Positions 1 through 13,300 of a stretch of DNA of 64,000 bases are shown piece by piece. Positions within the stretch are counted from its first letter, which is position 1. Every line of letters begins with the position of its first letter. Source of the DNA: Tridacna crocea (Eukaryota > Mollusca > Bivalvia > Cardiida > Cardiidae); NCBI GenBank assembly GCA_943736015.1, contig OX031069.1, positions 43,682,728-43,746,727 of the forward strand. The letters run 5' to 3'. A program made the translations under genes and the position numbers. The notes below the pieces were generated by a model. That model had not been told where the DNA came from, searched no databases, and saw only the letters and a list, made by a program, of their open reading frames with translations.

Positions 1-29
1 AATTGAAAAGCTTAGCCTCTGATATCTTT

Positions 30-260
30 TTAACTCTTTACCACTCAATCCCAACTTTAACCAACCCTGCGAAAAAAAAGCCTTTTGAAAACATTGTGGG
101 TAAAAGACAAAATGCTGATAATCAGCATTTTCCCTTTTCCCACAACTTTTTCTACCCTTCCCAAATCAAATTTCAAATTTTCAGTCACATTTATTTTGTC
201 TTCTGCAAATGTCTTCGATTTGGACAAACCTAAAGATTTTGTCATTTGGTAATGAGTTAA
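30..260 (-). mobile_element. Family P MITE
   Basis: Intact TTAA at both ends. The core hairpin is imperfect (GACAAAATGCTGATAATCAG). Confidence 0.8.
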
Positions 261-423
261 CCCATTTAGGGTTCCCACGTTCTAGCCCCACTGGAAGCAC
301 TTAATTTTTTTTGTGAGAGTGTCCATAAAGTCCAGATCCCCAGCTTTGAGATCTTAAGATCAAGAACATACATGAATATAAGCAAGATGTTGTGATGAGA
401 CTGAAAAAAGGTTGAAAGCAGTT

Positions 424-680
424 TTAATCCTTTCCAAAATGACAAAAATTTAGACTGGTCCAAGTTGAAAGCAAATTGAAATTGAAAGTTTTGTTTGCAG
501 AATGATGACAAAATATGCGTAACTCACAAATTAAGAAAATGTGCTTCAAGCAGGGTAGGAAACATTGTGGAAAAAGGTGAAAATGTCAGTTACTAGCATT
601 TTTCTCCTTTTCCCACAATGTTTTCAAAAAGTTTCTATCTCTGGGTCGTAAAAAAAATGATTTATTTGGAAAGGGGTTAA
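424..680 (+). mobile_element. Family P MITE, diverged
   Basis: TTAATCCTTTCCAAAATGAC start and AAAGGGGTTAA-type end; the core carries mismatches (AAAATGTCAGTTACTAGC). Confidence 0.7.
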
Positions 681-755
681 ACAATTGATCAATCTCATAA
701 TGATATTATGGGGAGGAGCTTCAGATTTCCTCTTGCATGCCAGGGCTGTGTCCAT

Positions 756-984
756 TTAGCCATTTACCAAACAATCCCTGGTTTTTACGACCCCGAGATA
801 GAAGCCTTTTGAAAACATAGTGAGAAAAGAAGAAAATGCTGGTAACCAGCATTTTCTCCTTTTCCCACAATGTTTTTTATCCTGCCACAACCAAATTTTA
901 CTTTTGAAGTCACATTTATTTTGTCTTTTGTAAATGCTTTGAATTTGGACCAGTCTACAATTTTGTCGTTTGGTAAAGAGTTAA
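756..984 (-). mobile_element. Family P MITE
   Basis: The left TTAA has decayed to TTAG, the right is intact. CCTGGTTTTTACGACC variant arm. Confidence 0.75.
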
Positions 985-1137
985 AAAGCTTGTAACAGCC
1001 CTTGATATCTAAATGTTTCACTGTATAATCTGTAACTTTATTTTCAGCTGTTACAGCATAGAGACTGGAGACATCTGTCCTACACCTAAATGTGTCAGTA
1101 ATTTCCTAAAAGACAAAGAGACTCCGTAAATAGAAGT

Positions 1138-1319
1138 ATGCTAGAATGGATCTGGGATGACGAAATCTGGTTTCCAAAAGAGTATTCTTATGTAAATGTC
1201 ACATGGAAAGATTTCGAAAACAAGCCTGGCGCTGCAGGCTACTATCCTGACGTGAAAGATCTTCATTGGTCCTTTCTCCTCGGAATCGTGCTTCTTGGCA
1301 TTCGATATGTTTTTGACCA
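1138..1319 (+). CDS. CERS: Ceramide synthase coding exon 1
   Basis: Residues 1-60 plus two bases of codon 61. The exon is preceded by an acceptor-like TTTTCAG ending at 1047, so 1048-1137 is probably 5' UTR spliced to an upstream non-coding exon outside my view. The donor is GTATGT at 1320. A family P MITE starts 46 bp after the donor. Confidence 0.9.
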
Positions 1320-4300
1320 GTATGTATGATTTTAAAGATGCACCTTTACTCGTTTTTCATCGTTTTAATTCATTACCAAACGACAAAATTTTAGACTGGT
1401 TCATATTGAAAGCATTTGCAGACAACAAAATAAAGGTGACTAAAAAAATTGAAATTTGTTCTGGGAAGGGTAGAAAACACTGTAGGAAAAGGAGAAAATG
1501 CTGGTTACCAGCATTTTCTCCTTTTCCTACAGTGTTTTCAAAAGGCTTCTATCTCAGGGGCGTCAAAAGTAGGGATTGTGTGGTAATGGGTTAAACCAAT
1601 TTGATAATTATTTTGTAAAAACTTTTAATCATTTCTTACGAACATTTAAGTTCACAACAAATGCATAGCTGAAAAACAAACGGCACCTGCCGAGATTCGC
1701 ACCCACGGCAGACCCATACCATTACCACTGAGCTAAAGAGATACTAGTATCTCCTCAATGCATTGATTGATTATTTTCGTTTATTTATCGTCGCTACCGG
1801 TTGCCCATCTGAGCGACGCCCCAGAAGACGGTTAGTTGTTACAGGGGATAGTGCAAGGATACAGGACAAAACTACTGAGAATTCCTCCTGGTTCTTTAAC
1901 GTGCTCGGTGTGTAGCACCGTCACAAGGGACCTCGGTTTACCGTCTCATCCGAAAGACTATTAGTAATTTTTTAGTTGGCCAGCCAGGGATTGGAACCCA
2001 CAACCTGTAGGATATTGTGTTCACAAGTCCTACACTCTACCTACTGAGCTATATCGGCTGGTTACTCTCCTCAATGCAGTGATCAGGTATGGTATTTAAA
2101 CCTTTACCACACGACAAGATTTCACACCTGTCTGAATTTGAAAGCATTTGCTGATAACTGTTCCAATGTGGCTCATATGAAATGAGTTTTCTTTAATAGG
2201 CTAGAAAATATTGTGGGAAAAGGAGAAAATGCTGGTAACCAGCATTTTCTCCTTTTCTCACAATGTTTTCTAAAGCTGTCATGCCAATGAATAAACCTGC
2301 TCAATGTATTGCCTGACAGTGTTCATTGTTTTTGAAGGCACTCAATATAAGGGTCAAGAACACTTCAATTTTTGTGGTAATGGGTCAAAAAGCCAGTGGA
2401 GCAATACAGGGTCATCTTGGCCCTATTGTTTTATATATCAATACAACTTCATTTTCAGGCTTGTTGTTGAACCAGTCGCAGTATATTGTGGGGTTTCAAC
2501 AAAGAAAAGACCAGCTCAGAAAGAAAATCCTATCTTAGAACAAGAATATAAAAGAAATAAAACAAAATTAGACTATGCAAAAATTCAGGTAGGTACTGTT
2601 TTCTCTTGGTTTTACAAGTAGAATGAAACTTGCTTGGAAGCTTCTATTAACTCTTTACCAAACGAAAAAATTTAAGACTGCTCCAAATTGAAAGCATTTG
2701 CAGACCACAAAATAAAAGTGACTGAAAATTTGAAATTTGTTTTGTGAAGGACAGAAAACATTGCAAAATATTTTTTTCCGGGTCACTAACTTAATATTGG
2801 GAGAAGAATGAGTCTTGTCTCAATTACTATCACCATTAAAATTTTGTTGAAAAGAAACTAGTTTAGCAATGGATTCAAACCACAGGAACCGTCAGGTTCA
2901 CGCCCTGCACAGAGTCCCATCTAATCACCATTTTGTTAATATCTAGACAGGTCTGTAGTCTGTAGGAAGCAATTTTGGAGGGGGGGGGGGGGGGGGGGCA
3001 ACATCATTTTAGAATCGGCTTGTCCTCATTTTACATATATTGTGTTTGGTTATGCAGTGAGAAATAACCCAATTACTAATACCAATGACCGAAAAAGAAG
3101 GAAATTTGTTCAACAATGTGGTGAATTATGAGATTTGGAGAAAAAAATAAAGCAGAAAATCACATGGAATGAAATGTGACATCAGAAATTGTTTGGTGTC
3201 GGTCAGATAACAAAAATAGAAGAAAAATTTCCATTTCTCGCCACCATTTGTTCAGAACTACATGTATTTTAAATCGTTTGAAATTTTCTATCATTTCATT
3301 CTGTTTATGCACGATGATTGTCTAGCAATATTCAGCGAAATACTGACACTGTCATTTTATTGGTGATCAAACTATTGGGGGGCCCGGCCCCCCTGGCCCC
3401 CCTTGCCCCCCTGTTCCTACGGCCCTGCTAGATGAATCGAAACTGAAGTGAAACTTGCTTCAGTAGATTCTCAATTTTGACAAATGAATTGCATTTGTCT
3501 GGTATGTTTCTATTATGGACAAAAAATTAATGCTTAACTCTTTACCACACATTGCCGACTTTTAATGACCTTGGGAAAGCATCCTTTTTCCCAAAATGTT
3601 TTCTACTCTATCAAAGAAAAATTGCACCACTTAAGCCACATCAAAAATGTCATGTGCAAATGTTTTCAATTTGGACATGGCAAAAACTTGGTTGTCTGAT
3701 AAAGGGTTAACCCTTTACCACAAAATGACGACTTTTAACACCCCAGAGGAAGAAGCCTTTTGAAAACCTTGTGGGAAAAAGAGAAAATGCTTGTAGCCAA
3801 TTTTTTCTCCTTTTCCTTCAAGGTCTTCTACCCTATCAAAGTAAAATTGCTACATTTGAGCCACTTTGAAATTGTCGTCTGAAAATGCTTTCAGTTTGGA
3901 TAGGTTTAAAATTTTGCTGTATGGTAATGGCTTAAATAAGAGGTGTTACTTCCAAATTTATGAAATTCTGCAGAATAAGACCAATAACAGATTTAAGAAT
4001 GGTTGTTGAATACGAGCCTAGGACAAGACATTTCGATTTCTTTTTCATCTGGTTTCTTTTTGCAGACCCTGTCAAAACAAACAGATTTAACACAAAGACA
4101 AATAGAAATTTGGTTTAGAAAAAGAAAGCAGAGGGATGCTCCAACACAGATACAGAAAGTGAAGGAGTGCAGGTAAATCAACGTTTTGTTCACCTGGCTA
4201 AAGCTCAGTTTCATAAAAAAAAACTGAAGTCTCTTGCTCAGATCCAATATTGAACTTGAGTTTTAATGTTTGAAATATATTCTGTAACCTTAATAGTCTT

Positions 4301-7300
4301 AACCCTTTCTGAAGCAATCCCTGGTTTTTACGGGTCTGGAATAGTAGCCTTTTGAAACCGTTGTGGGAAAAGGAGAAAATGCTGGTACCAGCATTTTCTC
4401 CTTTTCTCACAATGTTTTCTACCCTATCATAGACAGAAATCATCATTTCAGCAAGAGTTGAATTGTCGTCTGCAAATGCTTTCAATTTGGTCTGGTCCAA
4501 AAGTTTGTCGGTTGGGAAAGGGTTAAGTAATGTTTTCAGATCCTATGTTGTGAATGCAATGTTTCAGGCTTAACTCAGCAAAACAAACAGATATAGACTT
4601 TATTTCATCAGCTTGTGATTGATATGGGGAAATATTTGCCGAAAAAGGGAAAGGTATACGAAAATAATGAGTGCTGTAAGGCATTATGTAAATTACTTAT
4701 GGTAATTGTCTGATAAAGAACAGGCAACAATGGTTTATCTACATGTATTTCAACTGCACTTAAAAAAAAAACAACAGACAACACCAAAAGTATCCATGGC
4801 ATCTACCCAGTAAACAAAAGGTGAGGCTACAGACAAAATTTAATTATCCATGGTAATTGTCCAATAAACAGGACATCAAAAGGTAGCTTATCAATAGAAA
4901 CTGTCCAGTTTTACAAGCAAGTATCAAATTCTTCCATTTAAATTTTCCAATAAAGTTCAGGCAACACTCAATTTATCCTAGGGAAGTATCATTTGAACTA
5001 AAAGCAACACAAAATTTATCCCAGGCAATTCTCCAATAAACATCAAGCAACACCAAGTTTGTTATTGCAAAATTTAAATTTTCCAGTAAACTTCAGGCAA
5101 CACTCAATTTATCCTTGGGAAGTATCATTTCAACTAAAAGCAACACCAAATTTATCCCTGGCAATTCTCCAATAAACATCAGGCAACACCAAGTTTAATA
5201 TGGCAAAATTTAATTTTCAATGAACAACAGGCAACACCAAATTTATGCAAGATAACTTTCTATAAAACATCAGGCAATGCCATTTTTTTCTCAGGGTAGC
5301 TGCTAAATAGATATCAGGCAACAGAAAATATATACACAGCAAGTGTTCAGTTAACAATAGGTAACATTAAAATTATCTGTTACAGGTAGATAACTGTTCC
5401 ATGAAAATGAGGCAAGACCAAATTTATCCACTGCACCTATTGAACAAACAATAGGCAACACCAAGTTTATATCTATGGCAACTGCTTAGTAATAACAGGC
5501 AACACAAAATTTTTCCATTCAGCTGACAAGCAAACAACAGGAAACAACCTATTTATCTTTGGAAACTAATAAAAAACAACAGGCAACACCCAATTTATCC
5601 ATGGCACCTGTCAAATAAACAACAGAAAACACCCAATGGCAACTGTCATGTAAATAGCAGGAAGCACCCAATATATCTATGGCAACTAACAAAGGAACAA
5701 AAAGCAACACCCCATTTATCCATGGCAACTGTCAAATAACTTTCAGGAAAGACTTAAGTTATCCATTGCAAATGTTATATAAACAACAGGCAATGCCAAT
5801 GCCATCTATGGCAGCTAACAAAGAAACAACAGGCAACACCCAAATTATCCAAAAGGTTAATGTACGAAACCAGAACTTGTATCTATTATCCCTGTTATGT
5901 AATTTTTCTTTTTTCTTTCAGTTGGCATCTTATATTTTATGGTATAGCATTTGTTTATGGTACAGTTATACTCTGGGAAGTAAGTTGAAAGTTTTCTGTC
6001 TATTTTTACCTACTTAAGCCTTTACCACACACTGCCGATTTTTGACACTACTGGAAAAGAAGCCTTTTGAAATGTTGTGGGAAAATGCTGGTTCTTTTCC
6101 CACAATGTTTTCTATTCTATCAAACAAAAATTACGCCATTTGAGCCACACTAAAATTGTTGTCTGCAAATGCTTTCAATTTGGACAGGGCTAAAATTTTG
6201 TTGTCTAGTTAAGGGTTAAGTCTTTTCCACACGATCCCATTATGTTTCAGTATTTCTGAGAAAGAAGCCTGTCAAAATATTGTGGGAAAAGAAGACAATG
6301 CTGGAAACCCGCATTTTTTTCTTATCCCATAGTATTTTGTTCTCTTTCAAAGAGCTTCTGCTCAATTGTTCTGACTTCAAATTGTCATCCACAGATGTTT
6401 TAAATTTCAAAGAGTCCAGATGTCTTGTTTAACTCTCTACCACACGACAAAATGTTAGACTGGTCCAAATTGAAAGCATTTGCAGACGACAAAATAAAGG
6501 TGACTGAAAAATTGAAATTTGTTCTGGGAAGGGCAGAAAACACTGTGGGAAAAGGAGAAAATGCTGGTTACCAGCATTTTCTCCTTTTCCCACAGTGTTT
6601 TCAAAAGGCTTCTTTCTCAGGGGCGTCAAAAGTAGGGATTGTGTGGTAATGGGTTAAGAAGGAGTTCACTCCTTACAATGTTTCCTCCTTTTTAGGCTTG
6701 TTTTAAAAATCATACTCAGTAACTCTTGACAAAATGACAAAATTTTAGACTTGTCGAAATTGAAAGCATTTGCAGATGACAAAATAAAACTAACTCAAAA
6801 ATTTAAAATTTGTCTCAAGGAGGGAGGGAAAATTGTGGGAAAAGGAGAAAATGCTGGTTTGAAACACAGAGTTGATTGGTAATGAATTATAGCAATACCT
6901 TATGCAAATTTAAATATTTTACAGCGTGAATAGCATGTACTGGATAATCCACCCTCACACAAATCCGGGAATGAGGACCCCTGCGGAAAGAAGCTTTTGA
7001 AAAGACTGTGGGAAATGGAGAAAATGCTGGAAGGAAGCCCTTTCTCTTTTTCCCACATTGTTTTCTTTCTAATCATGCTAGGGGGGTCAGGGGCATGCTC
7101 CCCCGGAAAAATTTTGAAAATAAGATGCTCTCTGGTGCATTCTGGCGCATTTTTTTAGGTTTATATTACACATTTTTTTCGAAAATTGATCCGGCCATTT
7201 TTCATTTTCTGCCAAAAATTTGGTCCAGCCATAGCCAGACCGGCCGGACTGCTTCCAATGGCCTTGTCATGATGAAGTATGTTGCACTATCAATGTAAAA

Positions 7301-10300
7301 TCATCTAAAACTAAAAAGTTTATATGAAAAACTTAGTCAGTATCCACTCATTACCAAACAAACAAGATTTTAGACTTGGCCTTAACTCTTTAGCAAATTA
7401 CATACTTTTAGACAAGTCCAAATTGGAAGCATTTTACAGACACCAAAATTAATGTGACTTTAAAAAAGATGAAAATTATTTTGAGAAGGGAAGAAAACAC
7501 TGTGGGAGAAGGAGAAAATACTGGTTACCAGCATTTTCTCCTTTTCCCACAATGTTTTCAGAAGGCTTCTTTCTCAGGGTTGTGAAAACCAGGGATTGTT
7601 TGGGAAAGGGTTGGAAGCATTTTCATTATATTCCTTTGTATTTTAGAAACCGTGGCTATGGGAAACAAAATACTGTTGGATAGGCTGGCCAAAACAGGTA
7701 CGTAGATTTTGTTCAAATGATTGCGATAGGTTGACATCTTGCCTTTGAGTAGGTCATAAGTCTTGGATCTATATTCATCAACTATTCTTAAAGTTGGGTA
7801 TTTAGATTTTTCACATCTCACCAAATTAGAAAATATATATACAGTTAAACCTGTGTTAGAGACTACCTGTATTAAGAGACCACTTGCTTTAAGAGACCAA
7901 CGTTCTGATACGACAACCCTTCTTACATTAACCTTATATAACCTGTGTTTAAAGACCACCTGCTGTAAGAGACCAATCTCAGTACTTCCCTTTACTGGTC
8001 TCTGAATACAGGTTGTAAAGAAGCCATTTGAAAACTTTTTGGGAAAAGGAGACAATGCTGGTTACCAGCATTTTCTCCTTTTCCCACAATGTTTTCCACC
8101 CTTCACAAAACAAATTTCAAATTTTCAGTCACTTTTAGTTTGTCATCTGCAAATGCTTTTAATTTGGACAAGCCTAAGATATTGTGGTTTGGTAATGAGT
8201 TAAAAGGCTACATAGCCTCTTAAGGTATTTTAGATTTTGCACCAGAAATAAAAAAAGACATTGTGGGAATGTCAAATGACTGGCATGTGACTAATGATGC
8301 TTAAGTTCCATAACATTGCAAATATGTAAATGTTTTACCTAATGTCTTATTTCGAAGCTGTTTGAAGCTTTGTCTGTGTATTTCCAGTATGTAAATGAGG
8401 GAGTGCTCATGTAAAAATAGACCATGTTTCCCATTGGTGTCAACCTGGGCCGTAATTAATTTCTAATTTCTCTTGTTGTCTGATGTATTTTTAACCACTG
8501 GGGTTTTATGAATGAAAATTAAATGCTTTGGGATAGGGATGATTTTTTGTATTTTTGTAAAATTTTTGTCCAAAAATCTGAAGGGCCACCTTTAAGAATG
8601 CTGTTTGTTCTGTTCTTCAAGATTTTCTAAATGTTCAAAGTAAGACACTTTCTGTTTGGCCAAACTAAATGTTTCAGCCATTCAGAAAGTGAAATATTTA
8701 GAAAATTCTGTAGAATAACATTCTTAACTCATTACCAAATGACAAAATTTTATACTAGACCAAATTGAAAGCATTTGCAGACAATGATTCAACTTTTGCT
8801 TAAAAGATGATTTCTGTCTATGATAGGGTAGAAAACATTGTGGGAAAAGGAGAAAATGCTGGTTACCAGCATTTTCTCCTTTTCCCACAACGTTCTCAAA
8901 AGGCTACTATTCCAGACCCGTAAAAACCAGGGATTGTTTGGGAAAGGGTTAACTCATTACCAAATGACAAAATTTTAAACTGGTCCAAATTGAAAGCACT
9001 TACAGATGACAGAATAAAGGTAAATCGAAAATTAAAACTTATTTCCAGCAGGGTAGAAAACCAGCATTTTCTTCTTTTCCAACAGTGTTTTCAAAAGGCT
9101 TATTTTCAATAAAAAATAGGGATTGTGTGGTAAAGAGTTACATGTACCTCATAATCTTGACTTTAACCCATTACCACACAATCCCTACTTTTGACGCCCC
9201 TGAGAAAGAAACCTTTAGAAAACATTGTGGGAAAAGGAGAAAATGCTGGTAACCAGCATTTTCTCCTTTTCCCACAATGTTTTCTACCCTTCCCAGAACA
9301 AATTTCTTTTTTTTAGTCACATTTATTTTGTCGTCTGCAAGTGCTTTCAATTTGGACCAGTCTAAAATCTTGTCGTGTGGTAAAGAGTTAAATGGCCTTG
9401 AAGAAGAAGCCTTCAGGAAACATTTTTGGAAAAGAAGAAAATGGTGATAATCAAAACAAACAACAACATTTTAAACTATTCCAAATTGAAAGCACTTGCA
9501 GACGACAGGATGAAGGTAACTCAAAAATTAAAATTTGTTTCCAAATGTCATTTGAACTAATGTGGTCCTCTTGTTTCTTTTATTTCTTTCAGCAATATAT
9601 TGATAATGATGTGTACTGGTACTACATTATAGAACTTGCATTTTACTGGAGTTTAGTATTCACAGTTTTTACAGATCATAAAAGAAAGGTAAAATGTTAT
9701 CATGAAAATGGTTCCCGAAGGCATCTTTCACTATGCTTGTTTAAAAATATTTTATGGAGGTCTTATCAATATCGCAGTTTTGTCAAGGTGACATTTCTCA
9801 TGTTTTACATAAATTGGTATCAGCAACACTTGGCTTGGGCCTTGCAGTGCCAAGCCCAATGATATTCCACCCAGACAAAATGAATGCTTTTAACTCTATA
9901 CCACACAATTCCAACTTCTAACGACCCTGAGAAAGATGCCTATCGAAAACATTGTGATCGGTCAAGAAACATGGCTCTGGTGAATGGGGTTTACTTGCAC
10001 TATACGGACATGAAGAAATTCTTGAAAATTCTTCTTCTCTGAAATGGCTGGTCAGATTTTTGAAATAATTTCACAGCAATGTTCCTTGAATGACTCTTTT
10101 AAATAACTGCTGGCGAAATTTTGATCCATCAAGAAACATGGCTCTGGTGAATGAGGGCTAGATGCACCATATGGAAATTAAGAAGTTCTTAAAGATTCTT
10201 CTTTTCTGAAACTGATGGTCAGATTTTGAAATGACTTTTACAGGACTGACCTTTTGAAAACTGCTTTGCAAAATAGTATTTTTGTTTCCAATGTTGCAAT

Positions 10301-13300
10301 TCCTCTAAAAAAAATAGGCTATGGTCCTCTCAAAAATTCAGGTGAGCAATCCAGGGCCATCTTGGCCCCCTTGTTAAAAGACTGTTAAGCATTAAAGCAC
10401 CTTTCACAGCAATAGTTTGCTTTGCCACTAGAGTAGACCAAGATCAGACTACAGAAAATGTGTGTTCTGACCATTGATCTACATTTTGAATTGTATCATC
10501 TAACTTTAGTTTTCAAAATTTTATTTCATTCTGCTCGCTTATTTTTTTATCGGATTCTGCCTTCTTATTATACGCCCCTCAATGTAGTGGAAGGGGGTAT
10601 ACTGGAATTGCCATGGCTGTCTGTCTGTTCGTTTGTACATCTGTCTGTCTGTCCATCTGTCCATAGACACAAATTTGTCCAGAGCAATACTCCTACAGTT
10701 TCACATACTGAACTCAAATTTACACACAGGCTTCCCATATATATGAAGTTGTGCATGTGCAATTTTCATGACCCTGCTGTGATTTGTTATGGAATTATCT
10801 CCCCCTGAACTTTTTCTACTGTATTATTGTACAAAACCATACTGTATTCTGTGACAAAGACCTGTTTTTGTGACAAGGAGCTGGTGGGGGTATAATCACG
10901 TTTATTGAAAGCTCTAGTTTTATTTCCGTTTTCAAACTTTGTTACCTTATTTTTGGTACTAAACATCATAATACCTTATTCTTGTTTTCAAACTTATAGG
11001 ATTTTACAGAAATGATTGTTCATCATGTTGCAACAATACTCCTTATGTATTTTTCCTGGATGTGTAACTTTGTACGAGTGGGTACGCTAGTTCTGTTGGT
11101 GCATGATGCCTCAGATCCCTGGCTAGCTGTAAGTATCAATACCCTCAGAGACCACCTGTGTTCAGAGACCACTCAGGGAAAATTCTACAATTCATTGTTA
11201 ACACTACTTTCGGCAATGTGTCAGTCATATAATCTGTTGTGAACACTGCTTATGGCATTGTGTTGGTCATATTTTGCCGTAAACACTAATTTTGGCAATG
11301 TGTCAGTCATATAATCTGTTGTGAACACTGCTTATGGCATTGTGTTGGTCATATTTTGCCGTAAACACTAATTTTGGCAATGTGTCAGTGGTAATATTAT
11401 AACTTGTTCTCAACGCTGCTTTTAACAATTCGTTAGGCATATAATTTTTCTAAACACTGCTGTGTCAGTCATACAATTTTTTCTTAACACTGCTTTTAAC
11501 AATGTGTCAGTCATATAATTTGTTGTTAACACTGCTTTTAACTCTTTCCCAAACAAGCCCTTGTTCTTATGTGTCTGCAGTCCAAGTCTTATGAAAACAC
11601 TGTGGGAAAGGGAGAAATTGCTCGTAACGAGCAATTTCTCTTTTTCCCACAGAGTTTTCTACTCATTTGGAGAATTTTCTGCCATTTTTATCAAATTTGA
11701 AATTGTCGTCTGCAACCTCTTTGAGTTTGGAAGAGTCTAAAATTTGTCGTTTGGGAAAGGGTTAATGATGTGCCACTAATACAATTTGTTGCAAACCCTG
11801 CTTGTTACTGTATGTCAGTCATATAATTTGAAGATCTCATTGATTTAAGTCTTTTACCAGTACTATTTTGTTGTTCAGTCCTCAGTAACTTGTAGGGGAT
11901 TACTCGATCCTACTAATACAAAGTTTTGTAATCTATGCAAAACTGATTAGCAACAATATCAAATCTCACATATCTGTATCAGACAATTCCATATTTTGTT
12001 GGACCTAGAAGAGAGAGATGACGAAAACTTAGTGTGGGACCACGAGAAAATTCTGGTCTCCAATTTGCACGGTTTTCTACAAGTGCAGAAGCCAGTCTTT
12101 CATACAATTTCTTTTTTTCTGAGATTTTCAACTCACCTGAGCACAATTAAAGAGCTCAGGGTGGGCTTTTGTGATCATGCTATGTCCATTGTGCATATTG
12201 TAAACGCATCAGCATTTACCTTGTTTACTCTATAGAGGCCACATTTTCAATCCAACACTCAACAAACTTGATCAGAATGATTGTCTTGATGCCTTGATAA
12301 AATCTTTGATAGAGTTGAAATTGGATCATGATGGTTCAAAGAGTAGGCCACTAGGTTAAATCGAAGAAAAACTTGTGTACACTCCTGAGCCCACATTCTC
12401 GGCCTGGTTCTCATGAAACTTGGAATGTTTGTCTTGGTGATATCTTAGGCAAGTTCAAAATAGGGTCACATGGGGTCAAAATATAGGTCATTGGGCCAGA
12501 TTTAAAAAAAACTTTATGTGACCACATTTTCAGCCTGATACTCATGAAACTCAAGATAACTCAGATTGTTTGTCTTAATGATATCTAGGAAAACTTTGAA
12601 AATGAATGATGCTGAGTCAAAAAGTAGCTACTGGGACAAATCTTAGAAAACTTTGTTTGCACCAAGGATGTCACATTTTCATTCCAGTACTCATGAAGAC
12701 GAGTCAGAATGTTTGTCTTGATAGTGTATCTCATGATATCTTGGACAAGTTTGAAATTTGGTCACACTTGGTAAAAAAGTAGCGCAGTTACACTCTTTTG
12801 TCTTACTGAAGATAAAACAGGATCTCTTCAGTGTTATTGACCATGATTTTACTCAGGTGAGCACTCTAGGGCCAATGGCTCTCTTGTTTTAACTCATTAC
12901 CAAACAACAGAATTTTAGACTGGTTCAAATTGAAAGCATTTGCAGATGACAAAAAATTAAAGGTGACTGAAAATTTGAAATTTGTTCTGGGAAGGGTAGA
13001 AAACACTGAGGGAAAAGGAGAAAATGCTGGTTACCAGCATTTTCTCCTTTTCCCACAATGTTTTCAAAAGGCTTCTTTCTCAGGGGCATCAAAAGTAAGC
13101 ATTGTGTGGTAATGGGTTAAGATGTGTTTTCTGTTGATGCGTGGGTCCTTTACAAAACATTCCTTTATTATTTTGAACAGGAACAAGAACAAGCTTTTAA
13201 GAAGTATTGTCGAGGAAAGAGATAAATACTGTTCTTATACTTAAAAAGAGTACTTTCTTCTTTGTCATCTTGAAAAGGGTTAAGTTACATTATTTTATTG

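Larger units (their letters stand above)
7790..8606 (+). repeat. Dispersed repeat J, copy 1 (carries the empty site for a MITE)
   Basis: GGGTATTTAGATTTTTCACA (7796) and later GGCTACATAGCCTCTTAAGG (8205-8224), then GTCAACCTGGGCCGTA and ATGAAAATTAAATGCTTTGG. The middle (7845-8203) is filled by a CCTGTGTTAGAGACTACCTG repeat and a family P copy. The empty TTAA is at 8220-8223. Confidence 0.65.

Noticed and set aside
1979-2061. A functional tRNA gene on the minus strand
   Set aside because: It can partly fold and has both boxes, but it is fused to a SINE body and bounded by the SINE's 17-bp target duplication.
4066-4172. A homeobox transcription factor exon
   Set aside because: The IEIWFRKRKQRD helix is the partial homeobox-like domain of ceramide synthases; exon phases join it to the TLC domain.
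7558-8055. A 165-codon open frame on the minus strand
   Set aside because: Covers two MITE copies and the CCTGTGTTAGAGACTACCTG repeat, and overlaps a real exon on the other strand.
10458-10808. A 116-codon frame rich in Ser, Val and Cys
   Set aside because: Its middle is the CTGTCTGT-rich part of a dispersed repeat; no start context or homologous feature seen.
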